Assembly (NCBI RefSeq): GCF_003112435.1
Contig: NZ_BDOQ01000003.1
Coordinates: forward strand, 372,001-436,000
Reading direction: 5' to 3'
DNA: 64,000 nucleotides
Source: Novimethylophilus kurashikiensis
GTDB taxonomy: Bacteria; Pseudomonadota; Gammaproteobacteria; Burkholderiales; Methylophilaceae
Made by a program: the position numbers and the translations under genes. Positions 21,439 to 31,100 of the stretch are shown piece after piece (the stretch's first letter is position 1; each line of letters starts with the position of its first letter). Below the pieces are notes generated by a model. That model saw only the letters and a program-made list of their open reading frames with translations. It searched no databases and was not told where the DNA came from.

Positions 21439-21457
21439 GCTCTGAATTACACCGGTT

Positions 21458-23431
21458 TTATTGTTGCATCAGTTGTTGCAGGCGGCCCTTGAAGCGTTCG
21501 AACTCCGCATCGAAATCTCGGCTCTTGCGGGCGCTCGACATCGCGAACAGTACACGCTGCGTGCCAGGTTTGACCAGCAACCACACACGGCGTTCACGCA
21601 CGTAGAACATGGCGAAAATACCCAACACCAGCAGGATGGAGCCACCGTATACCAAGTTCTTGCCCGGCGAACGCGTCAGTTGGAAGCCGCTTGCTTGGCG
21701 GTGTTCAAAACTGGTCAGCTGCAAGAAGAACGGCGAACCGTAGAAGAACACATCGCTGGCCGAATTGAGGCTATCGCGAATGAAGGCAAGCGTGGCCTCG
21801 TCGGTCTTGGGTGCGGGCTTACCGTCAGCCTCGCGGCTCATGCCGTAGGCTTCGAAAGCCACGTTTTCCAGAATCCGGATATACGTCTGCGCGGCCTTTT
21901 CACGCTCGTTCGCCGGTACGGATTTCTCGATGAAATCCGCCACAGCGTTAAAACCGCCCTTGGCGAACAGTCCCAGCAGTTGCTGCACGCTGTTGATGAA
22001 TTTCGGACGCATAGCCTCGGCGCCCGCCTCACCTTGCAACACCTTGTCGGCAAGACGCTTGGCCAATATGGGTGCTTTCGCCGGATCGGACATGAGCGCA
22101 TGCCACTGCATGTAGCCCTGGATGGAAACGTCTTCATCCGCAGGAATACGGAGATAGCGGAAGCTTTCGCTCGGGCTGCCGCGCATGCCGGAGACGAAAT
22201 AGGTACGGCCGTCCAATTGCATGGGCTGCATGTAATTGAGGTATTCGTGGGCCTGGCCCTGAGCATCACGCACCTTGAAAGTCACGCTGGGACCGACGTT
22301 GTGCGGCTTGCCCTTGCCGTCGGAACTCAGGTTGAGCACATTGAACAGGCGGAAATCGTCCAGTTCCACGGTAAGAGGCGCGCCAGAGGTAGTAAGCGTC
22401 ACCGTGCCGTTGACCTTGCCGTCCACCTTGAACGGCCGCGCCTCGGCGCTTGCCAACTGCCAGCCATCGAAGGAGAGGCTGGAGCCGCCGTCCTGGAAAT
22501 CGGATTGGTAGATAGCCACACCCTTATAGATCAGCGGATGGTTGACGCTGATGGTGGCATTGAAGGGTTCCTTGCGATCCGGGTCGAGAATGGCCACGTC
22601 GCTCTCGAACGACTTGGGCTGGCCGGTGGGGTAATGCTCGATGCGGAATTTCTTGAGCGCGATGGCGAAGGGCAGTTCTTGCACCAGATAGCCGTCGCGC
22701 ATGCGCAGGAACACGACATCGCCTTGCGAACCTTCGGGGATCGTAATGTTGCCGCGGAAAGACAGGTTGTTGACCGGCAGGCGGCTAATGGCAGGAACTT
22801 TATCGGCCGCAAGATCGCGCGTCTCGATCTTTTTCCAGCCCATGATTTCCTGGAACTTGAACGGCAGATTGCCATCGATCAGTCCGCCGATGCAGATCAC
22901 GATAATCGCCGCATGGGTCAGAATGTAGCCCAGGCGCTGGTAAGCGCCTGCTTTCGCAGCGATCAATACATCGCCCGCTTCGCGATCCACGGTCTTGAAA
23001 CGGAAACCGTGCGCCGTCAGGAAACCTTGCAACTTGGGCAATGATTCTTCCTTGGTGAGCGTTGTCGCATATTCGGCCTGGTGGCTGAACAAGCGCAGCG
23101 ACTTTTCCGTCGCGTGCTCGCGCCATGAACGAATCTCGCGCAGCATCAGGGGGGTGTTGCGATACACGCATAAGGCGGTGGAAATCACCAGGAAGGCCAA
23201 AATGACGATGAACCAGCCGCTGTGGTAAACGTCGTACAGCCCCAGTTTTTCGAAGGCGCTAAACCAGAACTGGCCGAACTGGATGATGTAGTTCGGGTAC
23301 GGCTCGTTCTGCTTGAGCACCGTGCCGATGATGGAGGCGATGCCCAGTACCGTCAGCAAGGAGACGGCAAACCGCATGGAACTGAGCAGGTCGTAGATTT
23401 CGCGCAGGCGACTGTGAGTGTGGTTTTTCAA
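21458..23431 (-). CDS. resB: Cytochrome c biogenesis protein ResB (Ccs1)
   Basis: 657 aa. Three N-terminal membrane segments (LLSSMRFAVSLLTVLG, HSGWFIVILAFLVIST, LTHAAIIVICIGGLI) precede a large periplasmic domain, with a last helix near residue 590 (NLVYGGSILLVLGIFAMFYV). This is the ResB/Ccs1 layout; it keeps apocytochrome thiols ready and channels haem with CcsB. It follows a diheme cytochrome c gene on the same strand, an expected client. Confidence 0.94.
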   Translation of the reverse strand: MKNHTHSRLREIYDLLSSMRFAVSLLTVLGIASIIGTVLKQNEPYPNYIIQFGQFWFSAFEKLGLYDVYHSGWFIVILAFLVISTALCVYRNTPLMLREIRSWREHATEKSLRLFSHQAEYATTLTKEESLPKLQGFLTAHGFRFKTVDREAGDVLIAAKAGAYQRLGYILTHAAIIVICIGGLIDGNLPFKFQEIMGWKKIETRDLAADKVPAISRLPVNNLSFRGNITIPEGSQGDVVFLRMRDGYLVQELPFAIALKKFRIEHYPTGQPKSFESDVAILDPDRKEPFNATISVNHPLIYKGVAIYQSDFQDGGSSLSFDGWQLASAEARPFKVDGKVNGTVTLTTSGAPLTVELDDFRLFNVLNLSSDGKGKPHNVGPSVTFKVRDAQGQAHEYLNYMQPMQLDGRTYFVSGMRGSPSESFRYLRIPADEDVSIQGYMQWHALMSDPAKAPILAKRLADKVLQGEAGAEAMRPKFINSVQQLLGLFAKGGFNAVADFIEKSVPANEREKAAQTYIRILENVAFEAYGMSREADGKPAPKTDEATLAFIRDSLNSASDVFFYGSPFFLQLTSFEHRQASGFQLTRSPGKNLVYGGSILLVLGIFAMFYVRERRVWLLVKPGTQRVLFAMSSARKSRDFDAEFERFKGRLQQLMQQ

Positions 23432-23448
23432 GATCTATAAATGGCGAA

Positions 23449-23471
23449 AGGGGCGGCAAGATGCCACCCCT
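23449..23471 (-). terminator. Possible weak terminator between cytochrome c gene and resB
   Basis: Stem AGGGG-C-GGCA/TGCC-A-CCCCT with one C-A mismatch and a 3-nt loop. On the minus strand only a short T stretch follows. It lies about 70 bp after the cytochrome c stop and just before resB, so partial termination is possible. Confidence 0.45.
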
Positions 23472-23542
23472 GAATCGTTAGTCTATCTACCGGTGTGAGA
23501 CGGCAAGACACTCGGAAAGTGCCCGCCGCTCCCTTTGGTGCA

Positions 23543-24184
23543 TTAATGCAGCCCTTGCACGTAATCAGCAACAGCGGCGATTTCCTGATCGCTCAGCTTA
23601 GCTGCGATCATGCGCATGGCCTTGTTGGCGTCGTTGGCACGCTCGCCGGCACGGAAGGCTTTGAGCTGCACCATCACGTAATCAGCATGCTGACCGCCGA
23701 TACGCGGGAACTGCACAGGAATGCCGCCGCCGGTCGGACCGTGACAGGCTGCGCAAGCTGCAACGCCGCGAGCGACGATACCGCCCTTGTAGATCTTCTC
23801 GCCCAGTGAGCCGGGGCCGTTTTCCTTAGCGTTGCCGCCCTTGGGCTTCTGGCTACTGAAGTACTGGCCGAGCTTAATCATGTCGTCGGCGCTGAGAGTA
23901 GCAGCGATGCCGCTCATCACGGGATTCTTGCGCTCGCCGGACTTGAATTGGGTGAGCTGCTTGGTGATGTATTGGGGATGTTGACCTGCCAGTCGCGGAT
24001 TGGTCGTAATAATGCTGTTGCCGTCTGCGTTATGGCAGGCTGCGCAAACCGTGTTCACGGTGGTCGTGATGTCGGCCTTGGGGGCATCTGCCTTGGCTTC
24101 GGTCGGTACGGCAGCTTCGGCGGCAAAAGCCAGGTTTGCGCTCAACAGGCCGGCGGCAATCAGCGCAACTGCGGGGAACTTCAT
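23543..24184 (-). CDS. Diheme cytochrome c (cytochrome c4-like)
   Basis: 213 aa. A signal peptide (MKFPAVALIAAGLLSANLAFA) precedes two haem-binding motifs, CAACH in the first half and CAACH again in the second, each in its own c-type domain of about 90 residues, with later methionines as axial ligand candidates. This is the cytochrome c4 layout, a periplasmic electron carrier to terminal oxidases. I used ATG 24184; the longer reading to 24337 runs back over the engB start. Next to the resB-ccsB assembly genes. Confidence 0.93.
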   Translation of the reverse strand: MKFPAVALIAAGLLSANLAFAAEAAVPTEAKADAPKADITTTVNTVCAACHNADGNSIITTNPRLAGQHPQYITKQLTQFKSGERKNPVMSGIAATLSADDMIKLGQYFSSQKPKGGNAKENGPGSLGEKIYKGGIVARGVAACAACHGPTGGGIPVQFPRIGGQHADYVMVQLKAFRAGERANDANKAMRMIAAKLSDQEIAAVADYVQGLH

Positions 24185-24286
24185 CTCATGCTCCTCAAAT
24201 TCGAAAATCGGAAATGGGCGTGATTTTATCGCAATAGCGCCCGGCATGCATGGTACTATTTCGCTGATTTTGCACAGCACACGCCC

Positions 24287-24925
24287 ATGCCACTCTTCCA
24301 GAACGCCGCATATTTCGCTTCCGCCCACCATCTGCACGAACTTCCGAAGGAAGACGGCTGCGCGGAGGTCGCGTTCGCCGGCCGCTCAAACGCCGGAAAA
24401 TCGAGCGCAATCAATACGTTGGCAAACCACAACCGTTTAGCGTTCGTAAGTAAGCAGCCGGGGCGAACCCAGCTCATCAATTTTTTCACCATCAGCGAAA
24501 ATGCTTACCTGGTGGACTTGCCGGGCTACGGCTACGCGAAGGTGCCGGAAGCCATGCGCAAGCATTGGCAGCATGTGCTCGCCACTTACCTGTCCACCCG
24601 CCCCAGCCTACGCGGCTTGGTACTCGTGATGGATTCGCGCCATCCGCTCACCTCGCTGGATCGCCAGATGCTGGATTGGTTCGGCCCCACCGGCAAGCCC
24701 ATCCACGTGCTGCTGACCAAGTCGGACAAGCTTTCGCGTAGCGAGGCCATGAAAACGCTGGCCGCGGTGCGCAAGGAACTCAACGAAAACTGGGGCAGTT
24801 GCACTGCACAGCTTTTTTCCAGCCTGAAAAAGCAAGGCGTCGACGAGGCGGAAAAAATCATCGCTCCGTGGCTAGCCGCCCCTTCAGACGCGTCGGAAGA
24901 CCAAATCCCAGACCCCGTGGCCTAG
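24287..24925 (+). CDS. engB: Ribosome biogenesis GTP-binding protein EngB (YihA/YsxC)
   Basis: 212 aa. TRAFAC GTPase needed for large-subunit assembly. G1 is [10 protein letters not shown]2 in QPGRTQ, G3 DLPGYG, and G4 LTKSDK; these identify EngB. It is divergent from the cytochrome c gene with a 102-bp gap. Its last 42 bp overlap the end of trmB on the other strand, so both C-termini are encoded by the same bases. Confidence 0.97.
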   Translation: MPLFQNAAYFASAHHLHELPKEDGCAEVAFAGRSNAGKSSAINTLANHNRLAFVSKQPGRTQLINFFTISENAYLVDLPGYGYAKVPEAMRKHWQHVLATYLSTRPSLRGLVLVMDSRHPLTSLDRQMLDWFGPTGKPIHVLLTKSDKLSRSEAMKTLAAVRKELNENWGSCTAQLFSSLKKQGVDEAEKIIAPWLAAPSDASEDQIPDPVA

Positions 24926-25558
24926 ATTGATCCCGCGCCGCTCAAACTTGGTTTCCGGGCGGTAATCGGGCTTGGGCGCATAATCCTCCGCCGTATTCTT
25001 GAGCTGCGGCTCACCGCGCAATACTTCCAGCATCCATTCCGCGTATTCCTGCCAATCCGTCGCCAGATGCAGATAGCCGCCCGGCTTGAGGCGTGAAGCC
25101 AGCAAGGCCACGAGCGGCGGCTGGATGAGGCGGCGCTTGTGATGGCGTTTTTTCGGCCATGGATCGGGAAAATAAATGTGTATGCCGTCGAGGGAAGCCG
25201 GCGCAATCATGTGGTTGAGCACCTCGACCGCATCGTGCTGGATGATGCGGGTATTGTCGATATTGCCGGCGTCCAACAAGCGCATCAATGCGCCGACGCC
25301 CGGCGTGTGCACCTCAATCCCCAGGTAGTCGTTCTCGGGATGCTCGGCAGCGATATGCGCCGTCGCCCCGCCCATACCAAATCCAATCTCCAGGATTTTC
25401 GGCGCCTGCCGTCCGAATGCCACGTCCAAGTTCAATAGTTGCGGCGCATAGTCGATCACATAGCGCGCCTGATGCTGTTCGTAAGCCCGCTGCTGCGCCT
25501 CGGAAATGCGCCCCTGGCGCAAGACGAAGCTACGGATGGGACGGTGTTGTTCTGTCAT
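24884..25558 (-). CDS. trmB: tRNA (guanine-N7)-methyltransferase TrmB
   Basis: 224 aa. Methylates G46 of tRNA using SAM. Motifs: [16 protein letters not shown] (SAM site), [10 protein letters not shown], and [17 protein letters not shown], the family hallmark. I chose ATG 25558 ([11 protein letters not shown]) over a start at 25597, which would lie inside midA. It begins 7 bp after the midA stop, so midA and trmB are probably one operon. The 3' end overlaps engB by 42 bp in convergent orientation. Confidence 0.96.
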   Translation of the reverse strand: MTEQHRPIRSFVLRQGRISEAQQRAYEQHQARYVIDYAPQLLNLDVAFGRQAPKILEIGFGMGGATAHIAAEHPENDYLGIEVHTPGVGALMRLLDAGNIDNTRIIQHDAVEVLNHMIAPASLDGIHIYFPDPWPKKRHHKRRLIQPPLVALLASRLKPGGYLHLATDWQEYAEWMLEVLRGEPQLKNTAEDYAPKPDYRPETKFERRGINLGHGVWDLVFRRV

Positions 25559-25565
25559 GATGATA

Positions 25566-26723
25566 TTAAAGCGTGTGTCGTTTATCGCCGCCGGCAAATC
25601 CCAGAAGCGGTTGTTTTAGCCCTTTGCCGAAGGCAATGGCCTTGAATAATTCGCCCATTTCGGCGGGCGAGAGCAATTTTTGCGCTTGGGCGGCGAGCGG
25701 CAGATAAGCAGCCGCATCGCTCGGCGAGACCTCGGAAAGAAAGTTTGTAATGCCGCAATTGATGAGGAATTGCGTCTGGCTGCAATAGCCCATGAGCGAT
25801 GCCCCGCCGTCTATAGCCGCCTCGGCCACGGCCGTGAAATCCACGTGCGCCGTAATGTCCTGCAATCCAGGATAAATCAGCGGGTCGTCGTGCGACTGAT
25901 GGCGATAGTGGCACATCAAGGTGCCCTGCGCCCGGTGCGGATGATAGAACTCGCGGCGCGGAAAACCGTAGTCCACCAGAATGACGGCTCCCTTTTCCAA
26001 CATGCGCGCCAAGCTTGTCACCAGCCCGTTGGCCGCCAAGCTGATTTCACTTAGATGCTCGGGCAAGACATCGATCGGCGATGCCGCCTCTAGCAAAGGC
26101 CCTTCCGCCAAAGGCTGATCGCGCCAGGCAAAGCGGCCATCCTCGAATTCGACCCCTCGCTCGAACAGGCCCTCGTTCGTCCATGCCACTAGATGCACCG
26201 GCACGGCATCCAGCACCTCGTTGCCCAGCACCACTCCGGCAAAAGTTTCCGGCAAAGCATCAAACCAGCTAACTCGCCCAGCTAATGCTGGAGGCAAGTC
26301 AGCTTGTATCAAGCGCTGCTGTCGAGCACGCAAATCACCGCTGACTTCGAGAATGCAATACCGCTCCGGCAGTTGCTCCAACCGGTCCAGTTCGCTAAGC
26401 ACATCGACCGTCAGCTTGCCGCTGCCGGCCCCCAGCTCGAGGACGCTGCCACCGCCTACCTCGGCCAGTACTTGTGCTGCTTGTCGTGCAACGCAACGGC
26501 CGAACAACGAGGAAATCTCGGGCGCAGTGACGAAATCGCCGTCTTCTCCGAGCTTTACCGACCCTGCGCTGTAATAGCCCAATCCGGGCGCATACAAGGC
26601 AAACTCCATATAGCGGGCAAAGTTCAACCAGCCTCCGGCCTGGGCGATTTCGTTACGGATCGCTTCGGCAAGGCATGCGCTATGGGCGAGGGCTTCGGGA
26701 CTGGGTGGGGGTAAGGATGACAT
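25566..26723 (-). CDS. SAM-dependent methyltransferase, MidA/NDUFAF7 family
   Basis: 385 aa. The family marks are visible: [14 protein letters not shown] near residue 39, [13 protein letters not shown], the SAM loop [11 protein letters not shown] and [11 protein letters not shown]. Eukaryotic NDUFAF7 (MidA) methylates an arginine in a complex I subunit during its assembly; bacterial substrates are less clear. It is divergent from the SDR gene, the two starts lying close together, and leads a short unit with trmB. Confidence 0.9.
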   Translation of the reverse strand: MSSLPPPSPEALAHSACLAEAIRNEIAQAGGWLNFARYMEFALYAPGLGYYSAGSVKLGEDGDFVTAPEISSLFGRCVARQAAQVLAEVGGGSVLELGAGSGKLTVDVLSELDRLEQLPERYCILEVSGDLRARQQRLIQADLPPALAGRVSWFDALPETFAGVVLGNEVLDAVPVHLVAWTNEGLFERGVEFEDGRFAWRDQPLAEGPLLEAASPIDVLPEHLSEISLAANGLVTSLARMLEKGAVILVDYGFPRREFYHPHRAQGTLMCHYRHQSHDDPLIYPGLQDITAHVDFTAVAEAAIDGGASLMGYCSQTQFLINCGITNFLSEVSPSDAAAYLPLAAQAQKLLSPAEMGELFKAIAFGKGLKQPLLGFAGGDKRHTL

Positions 26724-26767
26724 GGCTGTGCTACATTATAGCCTACCGTTTTTTCCCGCCATTCCCC

Positions 26768-27520
26768 TTGGATAATTCACTGCAAGACAAGGTCGTCCTC
26801 ATCACGGGCGGCGCCAAGCGCGTCGGTGCGGCTATTTGCCGACTGCTGCACGCACATGGCGCCAAGCTGATGATTCACTATCGCAACTCCGACGGCGAGG
26901 CACGCGCCTTGCAATCGGAGCTCAACCTGAAACGTCCGGACTCCGCCGCCATCATCCAGGGCGACTTGCTGAATGTCGCCAAGCTGGAAAACCTGGTGCA
27001 CGAAACGATCAGCCGTTTCGGCCAATTGGATGTACTGGTCAACAACGCCTCCAGCTATTACTCGACCGAACTCGGGGAAATCAGCGAGCGCGAGTGGGAA
27101 GACCTGATGGGTTCCAATCTCAAGGCGCCGCTGTGGCTTTCTCAGGCCGCCGCGCCGGAATTGCGCAAACAGCACGGCTGCATCGTCAACATCACCGACA
27201 TGCACGTGGAACGCCCCAAGAAAGGCTATATCGTCTACAACATCGCCAAGGCGGGCCTGGTCACCCTGACCAAATCGTTGGCACTGGAACTTGCCCCCGA
27301 TGTACGCGTCAATGCCGTAGCGCCCGGACCGGTCATGTGGCCGGAAGACAATCCGCAGTTCGATGAAGTCTATCGCCAGCGCGTGATTTCGCAGACCCTG
27401 CTAAAACGCCTTGGAGAGCCAGAGGACGTCGCGCGCGCCGTGCGCTTTTTGATTCAGGACGCGCCCTTTATCACCGGCCACATCATTGCCGTCGATGGCG
27501 GCCGTTCGCTCAGTTTGTAA
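26768..27520 (+). CDS. Short-chain dehydrogenase, probable pteridine/dihydrofolate reductase (FolM-like)
   Basis: About 250 aa from TTG 26768. Cofactor loop [11 protein letters not shown] (the Arg favours NADPH), NNAS, and the catalytic region [23 protein letters not shown]. The DMHxERPxxGYxxYxxAK form matches the pteridine reductase/FolM subgroup, where Asp replaces the usual SDR serine. FolM-type enzymes reduce dihydrofolate or dihydromonapterin. The start is uncertain: an upstream ATG at 26717 would overlap the midA start, and neither has a clear ribosome site. Followed by ttcA 10 bp on. Confidence 0.85.
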   Translation: MDNSLQDKVVLITGGAKRVGAAICRLLHAHGAKLMIHYRNSDGEARALQSELNLKRPDSAAIIQGDLLNVAKLENLVHETISRFGQLDVLVNNASSYYSTELGEISEREWEDLMGSNLKAPLWLSQAAAPELRKQHGCIVNITDMHVERPKKGYIVYNIAKAGLVTLTKSLALELAPDVRVNAVAPGPVMWPEDNPQFDEVYRQRVISQTLLKRLGEPEDVARAVRFLIQDAPFITGHIIAVDGGRSLSL

Positions 27521-27530
27521 TGTTTTGATT

Positions 27531-28445
27531 ATGTCGACATCCGCTCCTGTATCGCCCTCCAACAACTTCTTCCGCCTGCAAAAACGCTTGCAAAGCGCAG
27601 TTGGCAAGGCTATCGCCGATTTCAACATGATCGAGGAAGGCGACACCGTCATGGTGTGCCTGAGCGGAGGTAAGGACTCCTACACGCTATTGACCATTTT
27701 GCGAGCCTTGCAGGAGCGCGCGCCGATCGATTTCAAGATCATCGCCATTAACCTGGATCAGAAGCAGCCGGGGTTTCCGGAAGATGTACTGCCAGGTTAC
27801 TTATCCTCTATTGGCGTGGATTTCCGCATCGTCGAAGCCGATACCTATTCCGTCGTCAAGGAAAAGATTCCCGAAGGCAAAACCACCTGCTCGCTTTGTT
27901 CGCGCTTGCGCCGCGGGGTGATTTACCGCACGGCCAAGGAACTCGGCGCGACCAAGATCGCGCTGGGTCATCACCGCGACGACATCATCGAAACGCTGTT
28001 CCTCAATATGTTTTTCGGCGGGACATTGAAAGCCATGCCGCCTAAGCTGGCAACCGACACCGGTGAACACATCGTCATCCGGCCGCTGGCTTACTGCGCC
28101 GAGAAAGACATTGCCACCTATGCCCGGCATATGGCGTTCCCCATCATTCCGTGCGACTTGTGCGGCTCGCAGGAAAACCTGCAGCGCAAGAAGATCAAGA
28201 CCATGATCCAGGGGTGGGAGCGTGAATTCCCCGGCCGCGCGGACAAGATTTTCCGCTCGCTGCAAAACGTGGTGCCCTCGCATTTGGCGGATACTGATCT
28301 GTTCGATTTCAAATCGCTGTCGGGCGACGCAGGGGATGTGAGCGACCCGTTGTTCGGCGACGAGGGTAGCTCGGCCTTTGATCTTTCCGAGACCGACGGC
28401 ACCCGCATCCAGTTCATCCGTAACCTGCGGGACGAAGCTGCCTAA
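27531..28445 (+). CDS. ttcA: tRNA 2-thiocytidine biosynthesis protein TtcA
   Basis: 304 aa. Adds sulfur to C32 of certain tRNAs. The PP-loop SGGKDS near residue 45 binds [13 protein letters not shown] and CDLCGSQ hold the cysteines for the iron-sulfur cluster. I used ATG 27531 ([11 protein letters not shown]); a reading from 27486 would start within the SDR gene. It lies 10 bp after the SDR stop, so cotranscription is likely. topA follows after 129 bp without an obvious terminator. Confidence 0.95.
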   Translation: MSTSAPVSPSNNFFRLQKRLQSAVGKAIADFNMIEEGDTVMVCLSGGKDSYTLLTILRALQERAPIDFKIIAINLDQKQPGFPEDVLPGYLSSIGVDFRIVEADTYSVVKEKIPEGKTTCSLCSRLRRGVIYRTAKELGATKIALGHHRDDIIETLFLNMFFGGTLKAMPPKLATDTGEHIVIRPLAYCAEKDIATYARHMAFPIIPCDLCGSQENLQRKKIKTMIQGWEREFPGRADKIFRSLQNVVPSHLADTDLFDFKSLSGDAGDVSDPLFGDEGSSAFDLSETDGTRIQFIRNLRDEAA

Positions 28446-28574
28446 AAACGTAAAAATCCCCTCCGTTTTGGCGTTAGGGCGACAAGTCGGAAGCGGCCGT
28501 TAAGACGACGGCCCTTGCCCTTCCTCAACTTTTCCTCTTATTATCTGCCGCTTCCCATTTATTTTGCCCAGGCC

Positions 28575-31061
28575 ATGTCCAAGCTGCTGATCGTCGAGTC
28601 GCCCTCCAAGGCCAAGACACTGAACAAGTATCTTGGCAAGGATTTCCAGGTGCTGGCCTCCTATGGCCACGTACGCGACCTCATTCCCAAGAACGGTGCC
28701 GTCGATACCGAACACGGCTACGAGATGAAATACGAGGTGATCGACCGCAACGCCAAGCACGTCGACGCCATCGCCAAAGCTGTCAAGCAGTCCGACGAAA
28801 TCCTGCTCGCAACCGACCCGGACCGCGAAGGCGAAGCCATTGCCTGGCATATTGCAGAAATCCTCAAATCCAAGCGGTTGATCAAGGACAAACCCTTGCG
28901 CCGCGTGGTGTTCCATGAAATCACCAAGTCCGCCGTCCAGCAGGCTGTAGATAATCCGCGCGACATCGCCATGCCGCTGGTCAACGCCCAGCAAGCCCGC
29001 CGTGCGCTGGATTATCTGGTCGGGTTCAACCTGTCGCCGCTGTTGTGGAAAAAAATCCGGCGCGGCCTTTCCGCCGGCCGCGTGCAAAGCCCGGCCTTGC
29101 GCCTGATCGTCGAGCGCGAACTGGAAATCGAGGCCTTCGTCAGCCGCGAGTACTGGTCCATCCATCTCAACGCTCGCAAGCAACGCCAGATGGTGGACGC
29201 CAAGCTGGTGCAATACCAGGGCAAGAAGCTGGAACAGTTCGACATCACCAGTGCCGAGCAAGAACAAGACGTGGTCGGCAAGCTACTGGCGTCGAGCGCC
29301 GGCAAGGCGCTGGTTACCCGCGTCGAGAAGAAGCAGCGCATGCGCAGCCCAGCAGCGCCATTTACGACCTCGACCCTGCAACAGGAAGCCGTGCGCAAGC
29401 TAGGCTTTACCACCAGCCGCGCCATGCGCATTGCACAGCAGCTTTACGAAGGCGTGGACATCGGCACCGGCACTGTGGGTTTGATCACCTACATGCGTAC
29501 CGACTCGTTCAGCCTGGCCACCGAAGCGGTGATGCAGATCCGCCAGCACATCAAGAGCAATTTCGAGCCAGAATACCTGCCGAAATCGCCAATCATGTAC
29601 AAGACCAAGTCCAAAAACGCCCAGGAAGCACACGAGGCGATTCGCCCGACCGATATCAGCCGCACTCCGGCCAGCCTACGCAATTACCTGTCGCCTGAGC
29701 AGTTCAAGCTCTACGATATGATCTGGAAGCGCGCTCTGGCCTGCCAGATGGCGCCGGCCAAGTTCGATTCGGTCAGCGTGGACATCACCGTCGGCGGCGA
29801 AGCCAACGTCTTCCGCGCTACCGGCCAGACGCTGGTATTCCCCGGTTTTATCGCGGTTTACACCGAAGGCGTGGACGACACCGAGGAAGAAGGCGAAAGC
29901 AAGCTACCGGCGCTGGAAGTGGGCGAGATGCTGGATATCGACAAGATATTCGGCGAGCAGCACTTTACCGAGCCGCCCCCGCGCTATACCGAAGCCAGCC
30001 TGGTGAAAGCGCTGGAAGAATACGGCATCGGCCGCCCTTCGACCTATGCCAGCATCATCTCCACTTTGCAGGACCGTGAATACACCACACTGGATAAAAA
30101 GCGCTTCATCCCGACGGATGTGGGCCGCGTAGTGAACAAGTTCCTGACCGAGCATTTCACCAAATACGTCGACTATGGCTTTACGGCCGACCTTGAAAAC
30201 GAACTCGACGATATCGCTGAAGGCGAGCGCGATTGGATTCCGGTACTGGATAGCTTCTGGAAAGGCCTCAAGGACCAGATCGCGGTCAAGGAAGAAGTCG
30301 AGCGCCCAGGCACAGAAATCCTGGACGAAGCCTGCCCCAAGTGCGGCAAGCCGCTCAACAAGCGCCTAGGCAAGCGCGGCAGCTTTATCGGCTGCACGGG
30401 CTACCCAGAGTGCGACTACACCCGCAACATGGACGGCAACGGCGCGGAGGAAAGTACGCCGGCCGTATTGGGTGTCGATCCTGATACCGGTAAGGAAGTG
30501 CGCCTGTTGATTGGCCCCTACGGCCCCTATGTACAGTTAGGCGAAGCCGAGGGCAAGACCAAACCCAAGCGCATGAGCATTCCCGCCGAATTCAAGTCCA
30601 CCGGCGTCGATCTCAATATTGCCCTGCAGTTATTGGCGTTGCCGCGCGAAGTGGGCATGCACCCCGAGACTGGCAAGAAGATCGTGGCCAACATTGGGCG
30701 CTTCGGCCCCTATCTCAACCACGACGGCACATTCAAATCCATTCCCAAGACCGATAGCGTCTTCACCATCGACCTGCCGCGCGCCGTGGAAGTACTCGCG
30801 ATGGCCAAGGGCAAGAACGCATTGCGCGTGCTGGGCCAGCACCCGTCGGATGAAGGCGAGATCGCTATCTACGACGGCCGCTTCGGCCCCTATGTGCAAC
30901 ACGGCAAGCTGCGCGCCACCTTGAGCAAGAGCGAGAGTGTTGACGACATCACGCTGGAGCACGCCCTGGAGCTGCTGGCCGCCAAGGCCGAGAAGGAAAA
31001 GGGCGGCACCGCCAAGAAGCCGGCCGCACGCAAGACTGCGGCAAAAAAGAAGGCCAGCTGA
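28575..31061 (+). CDS. topA: DNA topoisomerase I TopA
   Basis: 828 aa. Type IA enzyme relaxing negative supercoils. The TOPRIM domain begins at LLIVESPSKAKT and holds ATDPDREGE. The catalytic tyrosine is in GLITYMRTDS. The C-terminal half has one four-Cys zinc module (ACPKCG, then FIGCTGYPECDY) and three short repeats of the topoisomerase C-terminal type (GPYGPYVQ, GRFGPYLNH, GRFGPYVQH), ending in a Lys/Ala-rich tail. Start ATG 28575. The last codons also form a hairpin that can act as a terminator for pbpG on the other strand. Confidence 0.97.
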   Translation: MSKLLIVESPSKAKTLNKYLGKDFQVLASYGHVRDLIPKNGAVDTEHGYEMKYEVIDRNAKHVDAIAKAVKQSDEILLATDPDREGEAIAWHIAEILKSKRLIKDKPLRRVVFHEITKSAVQQAVDNPRDIAMPLVNAQQARRALDYLVGFNLSPLLWKKIRRGLSAGRVQSPALRLIVERELEIEAFVSREYWSIHLNARKQRQMVDAKLVQYQGKKLEQFDITSAEQEQDVVGKLLASSAGKALVTRVEKKQRMRSPAAPFTTSTLQQEAVRKLGFTTSRAMRIAQQLYEGVDIGTGTVGLITYMRTDSFSLATEAVMQIRQHIKSNFEPEYLPKSPIMYKTKSKNAQEAHEAIRPTDISRTPASLRNYLSPEQFKLYDMIWKRALACQMAPAKFDSVSVDITVGGEANVFRATGQTLVFPGFIAVYTEGVDDTEEEGESKLPALEVGEMLDIDKIFGEQHFTEPPPRYTEASLVKALEEYGIGRPSTYASIISTLQDREYTTLDKKRFIPTDVGRVVNKFLTEHFTKYVDYGFTADLENELDDIAEGERDWIPVLDSFWKGLKDQIAVKEEVERPGTEILDEACPKCGKPLNKRLGKRGSFIGCTGYPECDYTRNMDGNGAEESTPAVLGVDPDTGKEVRLLIGPYGPYVQLGEAEGKTKPKRMSIPAEFKSTGVDLNIALQLLALPREVGMHPETGKKIVANIGRFGPYLNHDGTFKSIPKTDSVFTIDLPRAVEVLAMAKGKNALRVLGQHPSDEGEIAIYDGRFGPYVQHGKLRATLSKSESVDDITLEHALELLAAKAEKEKGGTAKKPAARKTAAKKKAS

Positions 31062-31074
31062 TTAGCTGGCCTTC
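31043..31074 (-). terminator. pbpG terminator embedded in the 3' end of topA
   Basis: A perfect 11-bp stem GAAGGCCAGCT/AGCTGGCCTTC (31049-31059 with 31064-31074), loop GATT. On the minus strand it is followed by TTTTTT, the complement of topA lysine codons. The topA stop codon lies in the loop region. It works for leftward pbpG transcripts; rightward it has no T run. Confidence 0.85.
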
Positions 31075-31100
31075 GGGCACTTCTCAAATTAACTAGTAGC

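Noticed and set aside
21461-23044. 527-codon plus-strand frame opposite resB
   Set aside because: Shadow of resB.
30300-31060. Repeated GPYGPY/GRFGPY motifs in topA considered as a possible recent duplication
   Set aside because: These are the normal C-terminal repeats of bacterial topoisomerase I.
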